A stretch of DNA of 64,000 bases, taken from contig NW_003314321.1 in NCBI RefSeq assembly GCF_000143415.4, forward strand, positions 752,736 through 816,735. Reading direction: 5' to 3'. Origin of the DNA: Selaginella moellendorffii. Taxonomy: Eukaryota > Streptophyta > Lycopodiopsida > Selaginellales > Selaginellaceae. Each line of letters starts with the position of its first letter. Position 1 is the first letter of the stretch. Position numbers and translations under genes: made by a program. Of the stretch, positions 45,009 through 59,181 are shown piece after piece. The notes beneath the pieces are model-generated. The model saw nothing but the letters and a program-made list of their open reading frames with translations, was not told the origin of the DNA and did no database searches.

Positions 45009-47685
45009 TCAATGAAGTTCACCACTTAAGAAATGAGCCACATTTGTTATTGCTCGTGCTACCTTCCAAATCTCATGCTGCAACGCGTTCCAGCTAGCCT
45101 TGTTGTTGATACTCATTGCAGCAGCTAGTGCGTCACAAACACCCGGAAATAACTGCGAATTGTAGTGATTCTTACCTGATGGCCCATATATCTGTCAACA
45201 ACCCGGATCATTAATAGTCAAGCTAGACATTCTGAATACGTACAACATGCTTATACCAGGAAGTCCCGGTCAGTCCACTAGGATCCAAGAACGATCGCTC
45301 GGCCAGAAGCATCCGATCATTCAAGGACCTCAGCTTAGACAAGGTTTGAGCATCAGTGAGTACCTGATGAAGCCAGAAAATCTTAGGAAAAAAAAAAAAA
45401 AAAGAAATTAGTAACCTTCATTTGAATCATTTCTGCTCCCAATTGAGCAGCAGCTGCTCGAAGTTTTGATATCGCAGGAAATAAGGGATTTGCTGTGATG
45501 TTTTCTGATGCTTGCAGCAAATTCTTTTGCAATGCCATTGCACCCGCCTATTGACACCAGATCGGTCATTCAGAAGAAAAGACGTCAAATATCACCTCCA
45601 GCTCGTCGGCATAGTTAGCATAGTTGAAGGATAAAACAGCATCACCAGCAAGATGGATTGCAAGGAGGCCCCATATTCCAGAAACTGTTGATTTCATCAT
45701 AAATCTCATGCCTGAAAAATGGGATACCTTGTTATTACCTGCAACGTGCCGGTGAAACATGGGATCTCCAAAGCGTTCCATCCAGTTGTAATCATCATAC
45801 AGTGAATGATACATAGGGTAAACTGCATCACACACAGTTATTACCAAAAAAGTGTAATCTCCCCATATTTACGAGTTTGATATCGGATGTCACATGAAGG
45901 AATACCAGCATGATGCAAGAATGCCGAGAAATCAGATCCACTACCCAGCCTTCCAATCTGAAAAAAGCTCATGTTAGTTTGATCGCATGCTGAAATCAAG
46001 CCTCACGTTAGGAGTACCATGGCCGTTCAATGCAGACCAAGCTTCATATACTGTCCCGTATACTGAATTTGGATCCTTCACCTAGAACAAGGACGAAATT
46101 GATATTACTTGATTAAAAATCCAGAGGATTGGAACCTTCTTGGTGACTTCCAGCAGTATATTGTCCAGCTGGGGGGTCGCACGTCCATCAAAATTAGGAC
46201 CACCAACTGCTGAGTCGACGTTAAGGTAAGCAACTGCTCTAGAAGCCAATAAATTGAGATTCCTCTCAACCCATTCGGATGACCCTATCTGGAGAACAGG
46301 GGACCGGAATCAGACTGCACAAATAAGTGTGAGAGGCACTCACCAAGCCAAACTCTTCCGCATCCCAGCTACAGAAAATAATTGTTCGCCTCGGTCGCCA
46401 CCCGAGGCTCAGCAAGTTTCCGAATCCTCGTGCAATCTATAAATGCAGGGGCTCAGACTGAACTACACGATGCTAAACATTACTTCAAGAAGACATGCAG
46501 TGCCACTGTTGGGGTCGGCTGCTCCAAATGTCCATGCATCTCGATGGTTTCCGAGCAAAATATACCTTGAACATTCAATTATAGCGCCCCAAAAGAATCT
46601 GAAGTCTTAGATTACTTACCTGTCTGGCTCTTCAGACCCTGTAATCATCCCTATAACATTTCTGATTGGAGCCATCGTCAAATTCCCCTGATCAGCAGCA
46701 AGATGTTGGACTTAAAACAGAAGGTAGAAAGAAGACTCACTTCATAGCTCAACTTGACTTTAGCAGGACCCCTCCCAAGTCGGTATGAGGACAGTTGTAG
46801 TCCCCCCTGCCACTCTTGTGGAGCAACCTTCCCTGTTAGTGCTTCCAGTATTGGTAGCGCATCCTGAGCCGAAACTGGCAACACAGGTATCTTAGGAAAC
46901 TGCACTTGGGAGATTTCCAGCCTTTCAGCATCCGGAACACTGGGCCATCCAGGAGTAAGAGGATCACCATTAGTCAAAAACAAGGAACCTCGTTGAACAC
47001 CAGATGGGGGCAACCACTGTGAAGAAGGATAGTAACCTTGACTTCCGTTCCCTGCATAGTCGAAAGGATCCGAGTAGGTTATGGCAGCAGCTGCACCTGC
47101 TGCTGCTGCATTTGCAGCTATATCCCCTCGGAAGATCTTCCCGATCCTTGCAATGACCACTGTACCAGTTACATTGACTCCTTCATCCTTCAAAGTGAGA
47201 AAATCCTCTTCTCGACCATAGTTTACATAAACAACTTCACTGCTGATGGTACCAGAAGGTGAATAAGCGAAGAAAGTTGGAATCACCTTCGGATTAGTGC
47301 TGTAAGGGTCGCCCTCGACTGCCTCTTCTTTCAAAGTGAAGTCCTTCAAGGAACCATCAGGAAGGTGCAACGATAGAGATCTTCGGATCGGATAAGAGAG
47401 GAGCACACTGTAATCAGAGTAATGAGCCACAATCCCGGAAGCTTCAAAATGATCAAAAACGTATTTTGCGGTAGCGAGGTCCTCTGCCGTGCCGGCTACA
47501 TGTGGCTCCAACGTAAGCTCCTTAAGAAACTTACTGATTGTATTGTTAGAAAGACCAGATAGGAATTCATCCTCCAACTTGTCCAAAGTGAAGCCCGAAT
47601 CTTTCACTCCTGTAGACGAGAAGAAAGCAAAAGCAAGCAGGACCAGTGACAACAAGCAGCATCTGCATCTGCTCACGCTTGCCAT
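45009..47685 (-). CDS. Glutamate carboxypeptidase II-type protein (AMP1/LAMP1 family)
   Basis: The ATG at 47,683-47,685 is used; upstream the frame starts at GTG. Exon 1 (46,741-47,685, 315 aa) has a membrane anchor ([16 protein letters not shown]), the helix [13 protein letters not shown] and the PA domain ([40 protein letters not shown]). Later exons carry the zinc sites of peptidase family M28B: GNHRDAW (His) and DPNSG (Asp) at about 46,570, WDAEEFG (Glu) at about 46,370, LNVDSAVGG (Asp) at about 46,230 and [11 protein letters not shown] (His) at about 45,800. The C-terminus is the TFR dimerisation helix bundle, ending AHFLSGELH at 45,009. In Arabidopsis AMP1 is an ER protein that limits meristem size and affects miRNA translation; its substrate is unknown. 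All zinc ligands are present. Confidence 0.92.
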
Positions 47686-48555
47686 ACTTCTGGTTAATCG
47701 CACCTCCTGCTATATCAGATCCGCAAGAGCACGGACTACTCCCATCGCATCTCGACAGATCCTTCCTGCAATAAAATTATAGCATGCCAATAAGTTCACA
47801 ACCAACACAAAGGAAATCGGCTTTGTACTTGAAGCACTGTTCAGAATTAGGATGCCATTCATTGGGAAGATGCTCCTTCACGTGAACAAGATTAAAAAAT
47901 AATGCACAATAGTATATATCAACAGGACCCAAAAAAATCAGCACGTGCAACAAAGCAAAGGAACGATCACGTGAATAAAAACCAAGGTGCAGACAATTGT
48001 GTGTGATTTTATATGGCTAAAGACAAGCATTTTTATTTCGTCATTGAAGAATCCTTTGCAGCTGCCAACTTCTTCAACACTCGGCTTCCAGAATTTTCTT
48101 GATGGAATGAAGATCATTCCGCTCATTGTCTGGTCTATTTACTCCAGACCTAAAACACAGAGTGGTTATTGGAAAATGTTAGGCCATGAAAAGTGAGCTG
48201 TTAGGCCCGGACGACCTTTGACTTTCTCTATCCCTGGGACCTTTGTGGAGACGAATGGCAGAGAGAAATCTTCTGTTGATCGTGGAAGAAACTTTCCTGC
48301 TTCTAACCTCTTTGTCTTTCCTTGACCATCTCAGGACTCAAGAATCTTCGCAGTTTCTTTCAATCGTCAGGACAAGGAGCTCTGTCATATGGCATTTCAC
48401 GATCTTCCGTGCTTTTTGTGAGCACTAAAAGTACCCATTAAGATAGCCATTAAATATAATCCGTCCATTCAAAATCTAACAGTTTGTGTGAGCCTAAGCA
48501 CAAAAGTGCTCGGTGTCGCAAAAAACAATGAACATAAAGACAAGAAAAAGGAAAC
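47686..48555. other. Intergenic region upstream of the AMP1-type gene
   Basis: About 870 bases with its promoter and leader. Frames are short, and I recognise no repeat or RNA gene. Confidence 0.5.
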
Positions 48556-48650
48556 TTCACCTCTTGATGTCTCGCTTGCCAAATCATTGCAAAACATGGG
48601 ATGCGTCTGGCTTGTGGATGGACACCTTCACCTGCTAGAACGAACTCAAC
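48556..48650 (+). pseudogene. Mitochondrial ferredoxin last-exon relic (cassette copy C)
   Basis: GCCAAATCATTGCAAAAC...GGGATGCGTCTGGCT...GTGGATGGACACCTTC matches the minus-strand end of the intact gene (CQIIAKPELDGMRLAL...VDGHVP) with a deletion of about 25 bases. The following 110 bases also match the ferredoxin-SCPL intercoding spacer. So the inverted copy C contained both genes in the same convergent arrangement. Confidence 0.75.
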
Positions 48651-48744
48651 AAAGTTACCTTGGTAATTGTCTTGTCAATTCATTCTCTCACTTTGTCAGA
48701 TTCTGAGCTGTCACAACCAAAGAAGGAAAGCAGCTAGCTTACAC

Positions 48745-50142
48745 TCAGAATGGCATTGGCTTTCCAGCCAGGAAGGATTTTATGAGCTTGAAGGTACAGT
48801 CGGGTTGGAACATTGGTACCGCATGGCCAACAGCTCGGACCGTCACAAGTGTCAGCACATCGTAAATTTCCGTGTATCCACCAACCTGGTGAAGAGACAT
48901 ACCAGATATGAAGGAGGTCCAAGGCAAATTTGATGCTACCTGTGTTTCGGTACCATGTATACCACGGTTTAGTTGTGTTAAGCTTGAGTTTCTCAACCGA
49001 GTATCGTGAAAAAGTCACTGGAACTGCCAAGTCAACATCTCCACTGTTCCCAGTCACGGTTAGACTAAGAGTGCCTCAAGTAGCCGATGAATAGTTACCT
49101 GTATACCCAGATTCTTAGTCCGGCTTTCATCAGCTTTCTATAAATCGGCAGCATTGTCTCATCCGAATCTTGCCAGTTGGTGTTAATCGTTTCGCTGCAA
49201 CACAAAGATAAGATAGATTGGTACAAAGCAATCAACTAAGCTGGAACCTGCATCCCGTCCAGTTGTAAGGAATGCCTGTTACGTTGGCATGGAGAGCTTG
49301 TTGGGCGTCCGGTCTGTTGAAGTAGACCTCAACGTAGTCATCCCAACAAGGATCATACCCGCCGTATTGGTGTTTTCTCGACACCTTCTATGCCCATATT
49401 TTTCCATCAAGTAGGAAAGGGATATAAAACCTAGAGGACTTACCGGATCACTGAAGAACCGTGTGAACGTTCTCTGAGCAGAACTGGCGCGAAGACACAC
49501 CGGAGCCTAGATGTTGTAGGGATCTATGGCACCGAACTCGTGCTGGTAGATATTGGTCTTGCATTGGTCTTGAGTCGCGTTTGTCTCGACTTTGAGATTA
49601 CGGTAGCGGACGATGGAACGGTACGTGTTGTGGGAAATGAGAGCGTGCGACCACCAGAAGTCCACACTCCTGAGTCTGTCTTCCTGTGCATTTCCGACCT
49701 GGATAAAAGCAGGTCCCAACGATACGGAGAAAATAAATTCTACATGAACCTTTGAGATTTACATCTGGATTTTTGTTCTTGTCGTCTATGAGAATCGCAA
49801 GCTGAGGAGCGTTTGCTTTATGTCCTGTTTGGAAAAATGAATAAAATAGTACAAACTTGGCGGAAATGTGTGGAGCTTACCAGCGTAACTTTCACGAGTG
49901 ATGTAGAAATCTCGGGAAACCGCTCCAACCATCCCCCTGGCTGTACAGTATCAATGTCCGGTACTGAAAAAAAGGACAACATTACCTGTGTACTTAACTC
50001 CTGGAAACTTCAAAGCCGTACTGGACTCAAGAAACAAGACATTTGCGACTGTTCGCAAAACAAAAACACGAGAAAAGAGAAAACTTGAATTGGTGTCACT
50101 CCCTGGAAGATAGTGGATGCGGTGGCATTCTTTCGAGAACAC
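48745..50142 (-). pseudogene. Serine carboxypeptidase-like pseudogene (copy C, inverted)
   Basis: Reading leftward from 50,142: start of the mature protein (HRIHYLPGSD), then a jump over the GGPGCSS exon to VANVLFLES with the [10 protein letters not shown] block deleted, a shortened serine exon in which the GESYAG motif is lost, a VDFWWSHALISHNTYRS exon with its own stop (TAG at about 49,510), [13 protein letters not shown], the Asp exon (GDVDLAVP) and the His exon (HAVPMFQP). Neither the oxyanion hole nor the catalytic serine remains, so it cannot be active. Confidence 0.88.
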
Positions 50143-50333
50143 GCTCCACCAGATTATCAGCCGTCAAGACGGCCTAGGGCTTTTCTCTTGTTTAAGAGCT
50201 TTAATTATCCAGCTTTATCATTGTTAAAGGGATGGTCGGAGCCAATTTTGTTGCGGCGATGCCGACAAGGCGACGCTGACGGTCGATTTCATTCATCCTT
50301 GTAATGCAAGCGAGGTCATGTTATCGATCGCGC

Positions 50334-50340
50334 TATAAAA
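50334..50340 (+). promoter_or_regulatory. TATA box of SCPL copy B (relic)
   Basis: TATAAAA in the same GATCGCGC context as at 41,920. It still stands in front of a gene that has decayed. Confidence 0.6.
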
Positions 50341-50406
50341 TGGGAATATCATTCGAGAAGGATTGACTAAATCGGCTGATAGTTGATCGACACAGTGCGT
50401 GGAGCA

Positions 50407-51646
<1,240 letters not shown>

Positions 51647-51780
51647 AGTAAGCTAGCTGCATTCTTGGTTTGATTTTATAGCCAAACTGTGATAGCTCAA
51701 AACCTCACAAAGTGAGAATGAATTCACTTACCAGGGTATCTTTGTTGAGTTCGTTTAGTTATGGCTCTAGCAGATCGCTG

Positions 51781-52628
51781 CTAGTGAGGCTTTGGAACGT
51801 GTCCATCCACAGCGAAGTTCCTGGTAGCCGGCGGAAGAGCCAGACGCATCCCATCCAGCTCTGGTTTGGCGATGATTTGGCAGCCAAGACGTGATCTGGA
51901 ACACCAGCGGTAAAGTTTCTTCTTTCTTTCTCGTCCTCATTGAAGTGGAACTTACGTCTCTGTGAGCCCGAACGCCAGGTCGAGCATATCGTTCTCTTCG
52001 TCGGATGGCTCTGGCAACTTCTGGTAGAGCTCCTCGTCCTGACGATCGAGAGAAACTTAGCGCGACAAGAAAGCGACGATCTGGAACTATACCATGAAGA
52101 TTACGTGACAAGTCGAGCAGGCTAGAGATCCCTCGCAAGCCCCTGACACAAACCCGAGGTAACTATGCTCAATCCATTGCTAGAGCAGAAAAGAGAAAGA
52201 GGTTTACCTTCCAGCTCGATCTCGTTCTCGTGAGCAGCTTCTAGCATCGACATTCCAACGGGAACCTGGATCGATTTCTCGCTGCCATTCTTGTCCACAA
52301 AGGTCACAGAGATCCTGGAAGAACAGAGAATCAAATCACGAGAAGTTCGTACCCAAGAGCTTACTTTGGTTTGTCTTGTTCACTGGCGGCACTGGGTGAT
52401 GAGAATGCGCGCGATCGGAGACGACTGGACCACGGCTGGCAAATTTTCCAATCCCATCACAAGAAACCTAGCCTCCACTTCTTGCTTCGTTACCTGGGGC
52501 GGACGCCTAGAACCTAGATCATGCTCCTGTGGCGCGGATGATCGGTGGCACCACAAAAGAGGCGATTCACGACGCAAATGCGAGCAGCGCTGTGCCAAGC
52601 TCCTCCTCGCGGCAGCACTCAGCGACAT
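51781..52628 (-). CDS. Mitochondrial [2Fe-2S] ferredoxin (adrenodoxin type)
   Basis: Minus-strand exons give ISVTFVDKNGSEKS and VPVGMSMLEAAHENEIELEG, then ACEGSLACSTCHVIF with the cluster cysteines CxxxxxCxxC, then DEELYQKLPEPSDEENDML and LAFGLTET, and SRLGCQIIAKPELDGMRLALP with the fourth Cys, ending TRNFAVDGHVPKPH and TAG at 51,781-51,783. This is complete over the whole ferredoxin fold. The likely ATG at 52,626-52,628 starts an Arg/Ser/Ala-rich presequence; the exact exon borders there are not settled, because frame and splice sites do not agree fully. It passes electrons from ferredoxin reductase in the matrix to iron-sulfur assembly and biotin synthase. Copies A and C are dead, so this is the only intact one seen. 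Confidence 0.9.
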
Positions 52629-52925
52629 CCCAAAGTGTACGGGCCAAGATTAGGCGTACGATATGGTCCATTTACGCTATTCACAATGAAAGTATACATC
52701 CCAGGAAAGGTGTTAAAGCCTAGTTTCATTTTGTATTTAGTCAGTTATAAGGTTCTAGCACTTGCTAAAATATTTTTTCAGCAATTTCTTGTAACAACAT
52801 CAAGTTTATGGACTCAAAAGATAGCTTTTTACAAGAATAACCATGGATAATAATATTGACTTCTAGACTATATGAGAAAATATTTGGTAAATCAATTATT
52901 AGAAAATATATTTTATTTGAAATTG
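52629..52925. other. AT-rich stretch before the Gypsy pair
   Basis: No gene or repeat is recognised apart from a falling GC content toward the element. Confidence 0.5.
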
Positions 52926-53099
52926 TGAGGGCCAAGTGTATGGCTACAATGCCGTATACTAATATTAGCGTAGTGGGATTTTGGTAACCGTTGGATTGAT
53001 TTCAATCCAGACCACTCACTCTTGTATATAAACTAGGGTTTTTAGGCTAATTGATATGCATATTTTCTATATTTCCTTTCCATATTTCAAACACTCACA
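52926..53099 (+). repeat. Gypsy left element, 5' LTR
   Basis: 174 bases, similar to 59,182-59,355 and, inverted, to 59,394-59,565. It is followed by TTAGTGGAGATGAGGGG; in the oldest copy this place reads TTGGTGGATGTGAG, so TTGGTGGAGATG may be the primer site of an unassigned tRNA. Confidence 0.85.
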
Positions 53100-56000
53100 T
53101 TAGTGGAGATGAGGGGCATTTTTTATTGTTCCTGAGGAGTGCTTAAATTTGGGATTCTGGTTTAAATCTAACTTTTGCATTGTCTAAATATAATTTTTTC
53201 CATTTCCTTTCTTTTGTTTTTCCCTTTCAAGATTTTGGTTTAGATCTAGCTTTTTGCATTGTCTAGATTTACCATTTCCTTCTAGCTTTTTGTCATTTGT
53301 CTTCTTTTGCTCTTTTTTTTTCGTTCATCTTCATGGCAGATCAGCAATCTCCTCTTTTGACTTTGGAGCAGTAGTTGGTCCAATTGCTTGATACTATATG
53401 CTTGCAATTGAACAACCAAATTCAATTGATAGTAGCATTCATGGCACGTGGTATAACTCCTCCTGCTCTTGGTGCCAATCCTCACGTTCGGCTGGAGTTC
53501 TTTCGCAGGAATCGTAGGGATGATGTGTACCATTGGTTCGATTACTTCAAAGTGATTGCCATATATCATTCTTGGGATGATGTTCGACGTTTGTGTGAAT
53601 TTCCCACGTGTCTCCAAGGGATGGCGTTGTAGTGGTACAATGGTTTGAACACAGCCACTCGTGGGGATTGGAGTGTTTTCCCGAATGTCTTCAAACGCAA
53701 CTTCGAACATGCCAATGACTATGATGATGCCTTCCAACAATTGCATCGTCTTCGCCAAAGGCCATTTGAGTCGGTGATGTAATTTGGCGTTTGTTTTCGA
53801 AGTTTTTTACTTTGTGCGGAGCCCAATATGTCGGAGTAGATCAAGCTAGGAATGTTATGGCCAACACTTCGTTAAGATCTTGTCGGACTTGTGCATGCAT
53901 TTGCTCCTGCCACCCTTGACAATGTTCTTCGCTTAGCACAACGTTATGAGATGTCGCCTCTTTCACTTCTCGCTGCACGTCCTTCAACTCCACTTTCTAT
54001 GAGTGATGGTCCTGTTCCAATGGAGGTTGATGCTGCTACTGCTCGAGTCCAAAGACAAGGGTGAGGACGTGGTCGTGGCCGTGATGTTCGTTGTTGGGCA
54101 TGTGATGAAGTTGGTCATACTTATCGGTGTTGTCGGTGTTTTCTGGATTGGCGACCTCCATTTCCTAGGTGGAGACCTTGGCGTTAGCAACGTCCTGTTG
54201 GTGCTGTTGCAGTGGAAGGTTTGGACAACAAAATGCATCCAGGAAACGAGGAGTTGCGCGAGTAACGAAGGGACCTTGCGCGAATAAGTCAGTGACCCCT
54301 CCATCTTTCTTTCGGGAGTATCATCAAGGGGTTCACTTGGCACCAGTTCATCAAGTGTTTACTTTCCAAGCTCATTTTTATAACAAGAGGTCTCTTATTA
54401 TTCTCTCCATGTTGGTTGATACAAGTTCGAGTTTATCTTTTATTGCTCGACCTATTACCACACGTTGTCATCTACACTTGCGTCGTGCAGCGAAACTGGT
54501 TTTCATTTTTTATGGCAACAGCTGTACACATGCATGTGCACGAGATGAGGCGGACCTGGTTGTGCGTGTGGGCGATCTTGAATTGTAGTTGTTGCGGGTG
54601 ATGCCAAGTCAAACTTTTGACCTCATTCTTGGTATAGATTGGTTGCAGCGCAATCATGCCAAGTGTGACTTTGAGGCTTCTCTTCTTTGTTTCATATTTC
54701 CTTATGTTTTATCAATTCCTCTCACTTTCGTACCTCTTCGTCCCTCTACTTCTACCTCTGCTTCCATTACTTTTGTTCCCCCACTATTTCCTCCTATGTT
54801 TCCATCTTATTCTGCTTTTCCCTTTTTTGATCCCTCCAACGATCTTTGTGTTGCAGTGGTTGACCGGCTCATGAAGGAGTATTATGATCTTTTTGAATTT
54901 GACCTATCGTCTGGGGCTAAGATTGCCACACGTCATCTGATTCCAACCGGGGATGCTTGTCCAATCAAGGTTCCTGTTCGTCGTTGGTCACCCAAGGAAA
55001 TCAAGATTTTACGTGTAAACGTCAAAGAGATGTTGGAGAAGAGTGTTATTCGGAAGTCACGGAGTCGTTGGGTATGTAAACCTCATCTTGTGACAAAGTC
55101 TGATGGGAGTATTCATTTCTACATCGACTATCCTCCATTAAACAAAGTAACGATCCCAGATGTGTACCCTCTTCCTCACATTATTGATCTCTTGGATCAT
55201 CTGGGGCAAAGTTGTTAGTTCACGAAGCTAGATCTAGATTTTGGGTACTAGTAAGTATCGATGGCTGAAGACGATATTCCTAAGACTGCTTTTCGTACGC
55301 CATTTGGTTTAGTTTGTACGAGTTCTTGGTGGCTCCAGCAACTTTCCAGTGGATGATGGACGAGGTTCTTTGCGATATGCCGGAGGTGACTGCTGACTTT
55401 ATTGATGATGTCTTGATCCACTCGGAGGGGACATAAGAAGAGCACATTTATGATGTTTGTAAAGTGTTGGATTGGCTACGTGACATTGGTTTAAAGCTGA
55501 AGTAGTCGACGTGCGTGTTTGGGTCCAAGGACACAACTTATCTTGGGTATCGTATTTTTTGTGAGGGTTTGCAAGTTGATCCTGACAAACTTGTGGCTGT
55601 TCTAAAGTTCCCTACTTTGAAGTGTGTGAATGATGTGCAACACTTTTTGGGCAAAGTGCAGTATTTTGGTCATTTTGTGAATCATCTTTCTGATCACACT
55701 GCACTGTTGCGAGCATTGCTGAAGTCATCAACGTAATTTTTTATCTGGTCTCCGGATTCTGAGCGGGCGTTCGGGGATCTCAAAGAGTTGTTGACGACTC
55801 CTCCAGTTTTGGCATATCCTAACTACTCTCAACTTTTTATTTTGCACGTGGATGCTTCTGACATTAGTCTTGAAGGTGTGTTAATGCAAGAGAGCTCAAG
55901 TGTGTCTAGTCAGCACCATCCCATTGCATATATAAGCCGTATATTACAACCAGTAGAGATGAACTACTCCATGATAGAGAAGGAGTGTTTAGCAACAATC

Positions 56001-56851
56001 TAGGGTTTCGAGAAACTTCATACATATCTATATGGTTCTCGGACGTTACTTGAAGGTGACCATGCTACTATTACTTCATTATTGAAGTGGAAGAACTTGG
56101 TTGGTCGTACTACTCGATGGGCTTTGAAGCTTCAAATATATGATTTTGTTCATTGCGTAGGGAGTTCTATGGTTGATGCTAATGCCCTTTTTCGAGCTCC
56201 TCTTCCTTCTTTACTCTCTTCTCATATTTCTAATGAGCCTATTGTTCCAGCAACTGTGGATTTTCTAAATGAGGATTCTGTGCTGATGGTAGTTGCTGTA
56301 CTTGACATTTAGTGTCCACAAAGTGCAGAGCAAGATCTACCTTCTCTTGATGAGGTTCATGAGGCTCAAAAGATTAACCCGTGGATTCGAAGGCTTCAAG
56401 ATGGGTTTGAGAATCCTGCATCATTTGTTGATGACTTGCCTTTTCGGCATTTACATTCTCAATATCACTTTGAAGACAACCTTCTTTATTTTGTGGGGAC
56501 AGATCCTGATAATCATTTATGGCTAGTGGTGCCTTCTGTCTTTATTCCGCGGTTTCTCTATGCCTACCATGATTCTCCTGTTCTAGGTGGGCATATGGGA
56601 CATCGTTGTGTGATCGAGAAGCTGCACAGGTCTTTCTATTGGCCGGAGATGCGACGTGATATTATCTGGTATGTGTGTAGTTGCATTTGGTGCTAAGCTC
56701 ATAATACTCCCCCTTGTGCTACGGAAGGACGGTTGGAGTTGATTGTAATTTCCCGTCCATTTGAGTTGGTAGCGTTTGATCTTATGGGACCTTTTCCATA
56801 GTCGACTGTTAGTAATGAGTATGTTATTATTGTTTTTGACTACTTGGTTCG

Positions 56852-56990
56852 TGTAACGCATTTTATCTCTCTCCCCTTAAGCCAACTGGAAAAGGGGCAA
56901 TTGCTTGATGAGAGAGCCCTTAGTGGCTATTTTATTCCCATTTATCCCCCAAGGTTCCAAGGATCTCATCCCATGATCACATGCGCTACA
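56852..56990 (-). repeat. TRIM LTR 1 (3' LTR)
   Basis: 139 bases. Near-identical to LTR 2 with a few transitions. Confidence 0.85.
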
Positions 56991-57566
56991 CTCACCCCCC
57001 CTTCAAAGATGTCAATGTCCTCATTGACTATTGACTAACAACCCCTACTGAGCCAAGGGGAACCAGCACCTCCATTTCCGCACTCAATCTACCAATCCTT
57101 CCATTGGTCTACTCAGAGATGTCAATGTCCTCATTGACTATTGACTAACAACCCCTACTGAGCCAAGGGGAACCAGCACTCAATCTTTCCGCACTCAATC
57201 TACCAATCCTTCCATTGTGTAGACCAATTATTCCATGTGAGACAACTAGTCATCCACCTGTATTGTAGTCCCACGATGGATATTCCATGTGAGACAACTA
57301 GTCATCCACCTGTATTGTAGTCCCACGGTGGATACCTTCGTCCATGGATATGTGAGACAACTAGTCATCCACCCGTACTGCAGTCCCATGGTGGATACCT
57401 TCGTCCATGGATATTTCATACAAAAGGAAGGACGTATGCATGGATGCCCAATACATATGATTTCAAATTTAGGGGTAAGAATATACCTTGCTCAAGGGTA
57501 TATTATACTTTTAAGTAGCCACTAATCAATGGGAATTGAACCCGTGCCATTTGCTCCGATACCAAC

Positions 57567-57705
57567 TGTAACGCACTTTATCTCTCTCCCCTTAAGCCAA
57601 CTGGAAAAGGGGTAATTGCTTGATGAGAGAGCCCTTAGTGGCTATTTTATCCCCATTTATCCCCCAAGGTTCCAAGGATCTCATCCCATGATCACATGCG
57701 CTACA
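57567..57705 (-). repeat. TRIM LTR 2 (middle, shared)
   Basis: 139 bases. It has the primer site on its left side (57,553-57,564) and interior sequence on both sides, so it serves both units. Confidence 0.85.
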
Positions 57706-58141
57706 CTCACCCCCCCTTCAGAGATGTCAATGTCCTCATTGACTATTGACTAACAACCCCTACTGAGCCAAGGGGAATCAGCACCTCCATTTCCGCACTC
57801 AATCTACCAATCTTTCCGCACTCAATCTACCAATCCTTCCATTGTGTAGACCAACTATTCCATGTGAGATAACTAATCATCCACCTGTATTGTAGTCCCA
57901 CGGTGGATACCTTCGTCCATGGATATGTGAGACAACTAGTCATCCACCCATACTGCAGTCCCACGGTGGATACCTTCGTCCATGGATATTTCATACAAAA
58001 GGAAGGACGTATGCATGGATGCCCAATACATATGATTTCAAATTTAGGGGTAAGAATATACCTTGCTCAAGGGTATATTATACTTTTAAGTAGCCACTAA
58101 TCAATGGGAATTGAACCCGTGCCATTTGCTCCGATACCAAC

Positions 58142-58303
58142 TGTAGCGCACTTTATCTCTCTCCCCTTAAGCCAACTGGAAAAGGGGTAATTGCTTGATG
58201 AGAGAGCCCTTAGTGGCTATTTTATCCCCATTTATCCCCCAAGGTTCCAAGGATCCACGGTGACAGTATATCCAAATCTCATCCCATGATCACATGTGCT
58301 ATA
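58142..58303 (-). repeat. TRIM LTR 3 (5' LTR)
   Basis: It matches the other two but carries about 23 extra bases (CCACGGTGACAG...) near its right end and ends CTATA. The primer site lies at 58,128-58,139. Confidence 0.85.
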
Positions 58304-59181
58304 GTTCGTTAGGTGGAAGTTGGTGCTTTTGCTAGCGCCTCTGCAATTGTTGTTGGATACTTCCTCCTCAATCGAGTGGTGTTCTAGCATTCTTGTCCAG
58401 AGCGGATTCTTTTGGATAATGATCCCGTATTTATGGTTGAGGCATTTCATGTTTTGATGTCTCTGTTGGGGATACGCCACACTTTTATGAGTGCTTATCA
58501 TCCACAGGCAGATGGTTTGGTGGAACGGCTCATTCAGACGTTCAAAGGGATGATTGCGAAGTATGTGAACTTTTAGCATTCGGATTAAGATGGTTATTTA
58601 CCGTATCTTCGATATGCATATGTCATAGGGGTGCAGAGTTCTATTGGTGCTTCACCATACAAACTCCTATATGGTCATAATCCAATATTACCAACGGAGC
58701 TGGGTTTACCTTTGTGATTGCCACAAGTTACCGATACTAGGTCATGGGATCAGTATTTGACGAGCATTCTTTCACTTATCCGAGCAAAGTCTACTGAACA
58801 CTTAGGCCGTGTACAATTGGGACAACAACATCACTACAACTCCCATTATCGTCCATCTGCAAAGTACAAAGTGGATGATTTGGTGTTGGTCTGTTTTCCC
58901 CATCTTACTGTATGTGGTTTATCTAGCTCAATGGAAAGGACTATATCAGGTGTTGTGGCAAGTGGGACCACAAGTTTATGAGGTTCAGCATGATATCCAA
59001 CATGCCGATCCTCCAAAGATTGTGCATGTGCAGCAGTTAAAACACTTCATACAAAGGGATCAAGAGCAATTAATACCACTTACAAATCCACTAATACCTC
59101 CTCCTGATGTTCCTCTAGATCTTGGCCCATTTACAAGAGAACCCTGATAGTCTTCTATTATTCCGAGAGGAGGGGATGATA

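Larger units (their letters stand above)
56852..58303 (-). mobile_element. TRIM retrotransposon, tandem form (three LTRs), nested in Gypsy
   Basis: Three direct repeats of 139, 139 and about 162 bp lie at 56,852-56,990, 57,567-57,705 and 58,142-58,303 (the last has a 23-base insertion). They start TGTAACGC and end GCTACA (CTATA in the third). A perfect 5-bp target duplication GTTCG flanks the whole array (56,847-56,851 and 58,304-58,308), and the Gypsy integrase frame resumes after it. On the minus strand each of the two right LTRs is followed by TGGTATCGGAGC, and the left LTR is preceded by GAAGGGGGGGTGAG, a polypurine tract. No coding capacity. This fits a terminal-repeat retrotransposon in miniature of LTR-interior-LTR-interior-LTR type, running leftward. 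Confidence 0.88.

Noticed and set aside
48488-48706. Plus-strand frame of 72 codons as a small gene
   Set aside because: Most of it is the ferredoxin last-exon relic and its spacer read in another frame.
57289-58100. Two nearly identical frames with QLVIHxYCSPxVDTFVHGY repeats
   Set aside because: They are duplicated interior sequence of the TRIM element, not a gene.
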